Assembly: GCA_030040515.1 (NCBI GenBank)
Contig: JASHTO010000329.1
Coordinates: forward strand, 1-5,697
Length of the DNA: 5,697 nt
Direction of reading: 5' to 3'
Source: Terriglobia bacterium
Lineage (GTDB): Bacteria > Acidobacteriota > Terriglobia > UBA7540
Made by a program: the position numbers and the translations under genes. Below, in pieces: positions 5,109 through 5,697 of this stretch. Under the pieces are notes generated by a model. That model saw only the letters and a list, made by a program, of their open reading frames with translations, did no database searches and was not told the origin of the DNA. How positions within the stretch are numbered: position 1 is the first letter of the stretch; the number at the start of each line of letters is the position of its first letter.

Positions 5109-5697
5109 TTTTCTTCAAATCACGCACCATCCGGCAGTAGAGATCCGCCGCAGCCACCAGATCCGCCTTGCGCACGCACTCGCGCTCGGTGTGCGCCATG
5201 CTGATCGAGCCCGGACCCAGCAGCAGCGGGCGTCCCCAATTGCTCAGGGCGGGCAAATCCGTGGTGAAGGCCACAATGTCCGTCTCGTACCCGTCCAACT
5301 TTTCCATCATCAGCACCGGCGTGTCGCGCACCAGGTCAAGATCGCAGCGCCCGGCGGTGATTTGTACAATCCTCTTGCGAATGGCCCCGGAATCTTCCAC
5401 GATGCGAATCAGAATCTGAGCCAGGGCTTCGTCCGGAACCACGTTGGCCGCGCGGCCGCCGGCGATCACGCCGATATTCAGCGTGGAGGGTCCCAGCATC
5501 GGGCTGACCGGCAAGGGAATCTTCCGAATATCCGCGATCACATCGAGTAGCTTTTCAGTAGCGTTTACACCCAGGTGCGGATAAGCGGAATGCGCCATCT
5601 TGCCGCGCGCCCGAAGGCCGATTCGCAAGTTCCCTTTGCTGCCGATGATCAGTTTATTCTCCGTCGGCTCGCCATTGATGATGTAGCGGGAGCCGCG
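5101..5697 (-). CDS. M20-family metallo-deacylase, C-terminal 198 residues (DapE/ArgE-like)
   Basis: A partial gene running off the right edge, so the N-terminal catalytic part is missing. The frame is open to base 5697; its first visible residues are RGSRYIINGEPTENKLIIGS. The GEPTENKL-I-G-KG segment precedes the M20 dimerisation domain, with GKMAHSAYPHLGVNA (visible His36), as in ArgE, DapE and carboxypeptidase G2 relatives. The end, LLLGPGSISMAHTERE, has visible His169, the usual C-terminal metal ligand. Such enzymes remove acyl groups from amino acids using one or two zinc ions. Its place before asd-dapB-dapA suggests succinyl- or acetyl-diaminopimelate deacylase, but acetylornithine deacetylase or a general M20 peptidase fits the visible sequence equally well, so no symbol is given. 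The stop is TAG 5103-5101, 12 nt before asd; an in-frame TTG at 5628 is internal, not a start. Confidence 0.88.
   Translation of the reverse strand, partial: RGSRYIINGEPTENKLIIGSKGNLRIGLRARGKMAHSAYPHLGVNATEKLLDVIADIRKIPLPVSPMLGPSTLNIGVIAGGRAANVVPDEALAQILIRIVEDSGAIRKRIVQITAGRCDLDLVRDTPVLMMEKLDGYETDIVAFTTDLPALSNWGRPLLLGPGSISMAHTERECVRKADLVAAADLYCRMVRDLKKRG

Overview
The window looks like bacterial chromosome from a GC-rich species, most likely an Acidobacteriota member or a relative. The reasons are the GC-rich codons, an archaeal/fungal-type aspartate-semialdehyde dehydrogenase beside dapB and dapA, a secreted Cys-type sulfatase with a Tat-like leader, and a GC-rich palindrome type that I remember (unverified) from acidobacterial genomes. 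The taxonomic guess is inference.

Layout. Positions 24-1571 (+) encode a sulfatase, which may overlap the last codons of an upstream gene cut by the window edge. After a 50-bp convergent gap, everything else runs on the minus strand. Read in the direction of transcription, the order is: an M20-family deacylase cut by the right edge (5697-5101), asd (5088-4039), dapB (4039-3335), a 125-bp nested palindromic element (3332-3208), dapA (3187-2288), a 61-aa probable antitoxin (2228-2043) and a PIN-domain probable toxin (2050-1622).

How the genes fit. asd, dapA and dapB carry out three consecutive steps: aspartyl phosphate to aspartate semialdehyde, then to hydroxy-tetrahydrodipicolinate, then to tetrahydrodipicolinate. 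These lead to diaminopimelate and lysine. The M20 enzyme could supply a DapE-type desuccinylase later in the same route, but its sequence alone does not separate DapE from ArgE-like deacylases. Tight junctions (a 12-nt gap, then a 1-nt TGATG overlap) indicate an operon. The toxin-antitoxin pair starts 59 bp after dapA, has its own strong Shine-Dalgarno sequence and an 8-nt gene overlap, and appears less GC-rich than the dap genes in the rows I counted. It may be an acquired module using the end of the operon.

The most notable non-coding feature fills the dapB-dapA spacer. It has perfect 28-bp terminal inverted repeats ending in TA, which enclose two inverted copies of a 24-nt palindromic unit. 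Those copies differ by a compensatory base-pair change. The shape suggests a MITE-like insertion carrying a REP/BIME-like pair, and it would fold into a branched hairpin in the operon mRNA. No gene-free stretch exceeds 300 bases.
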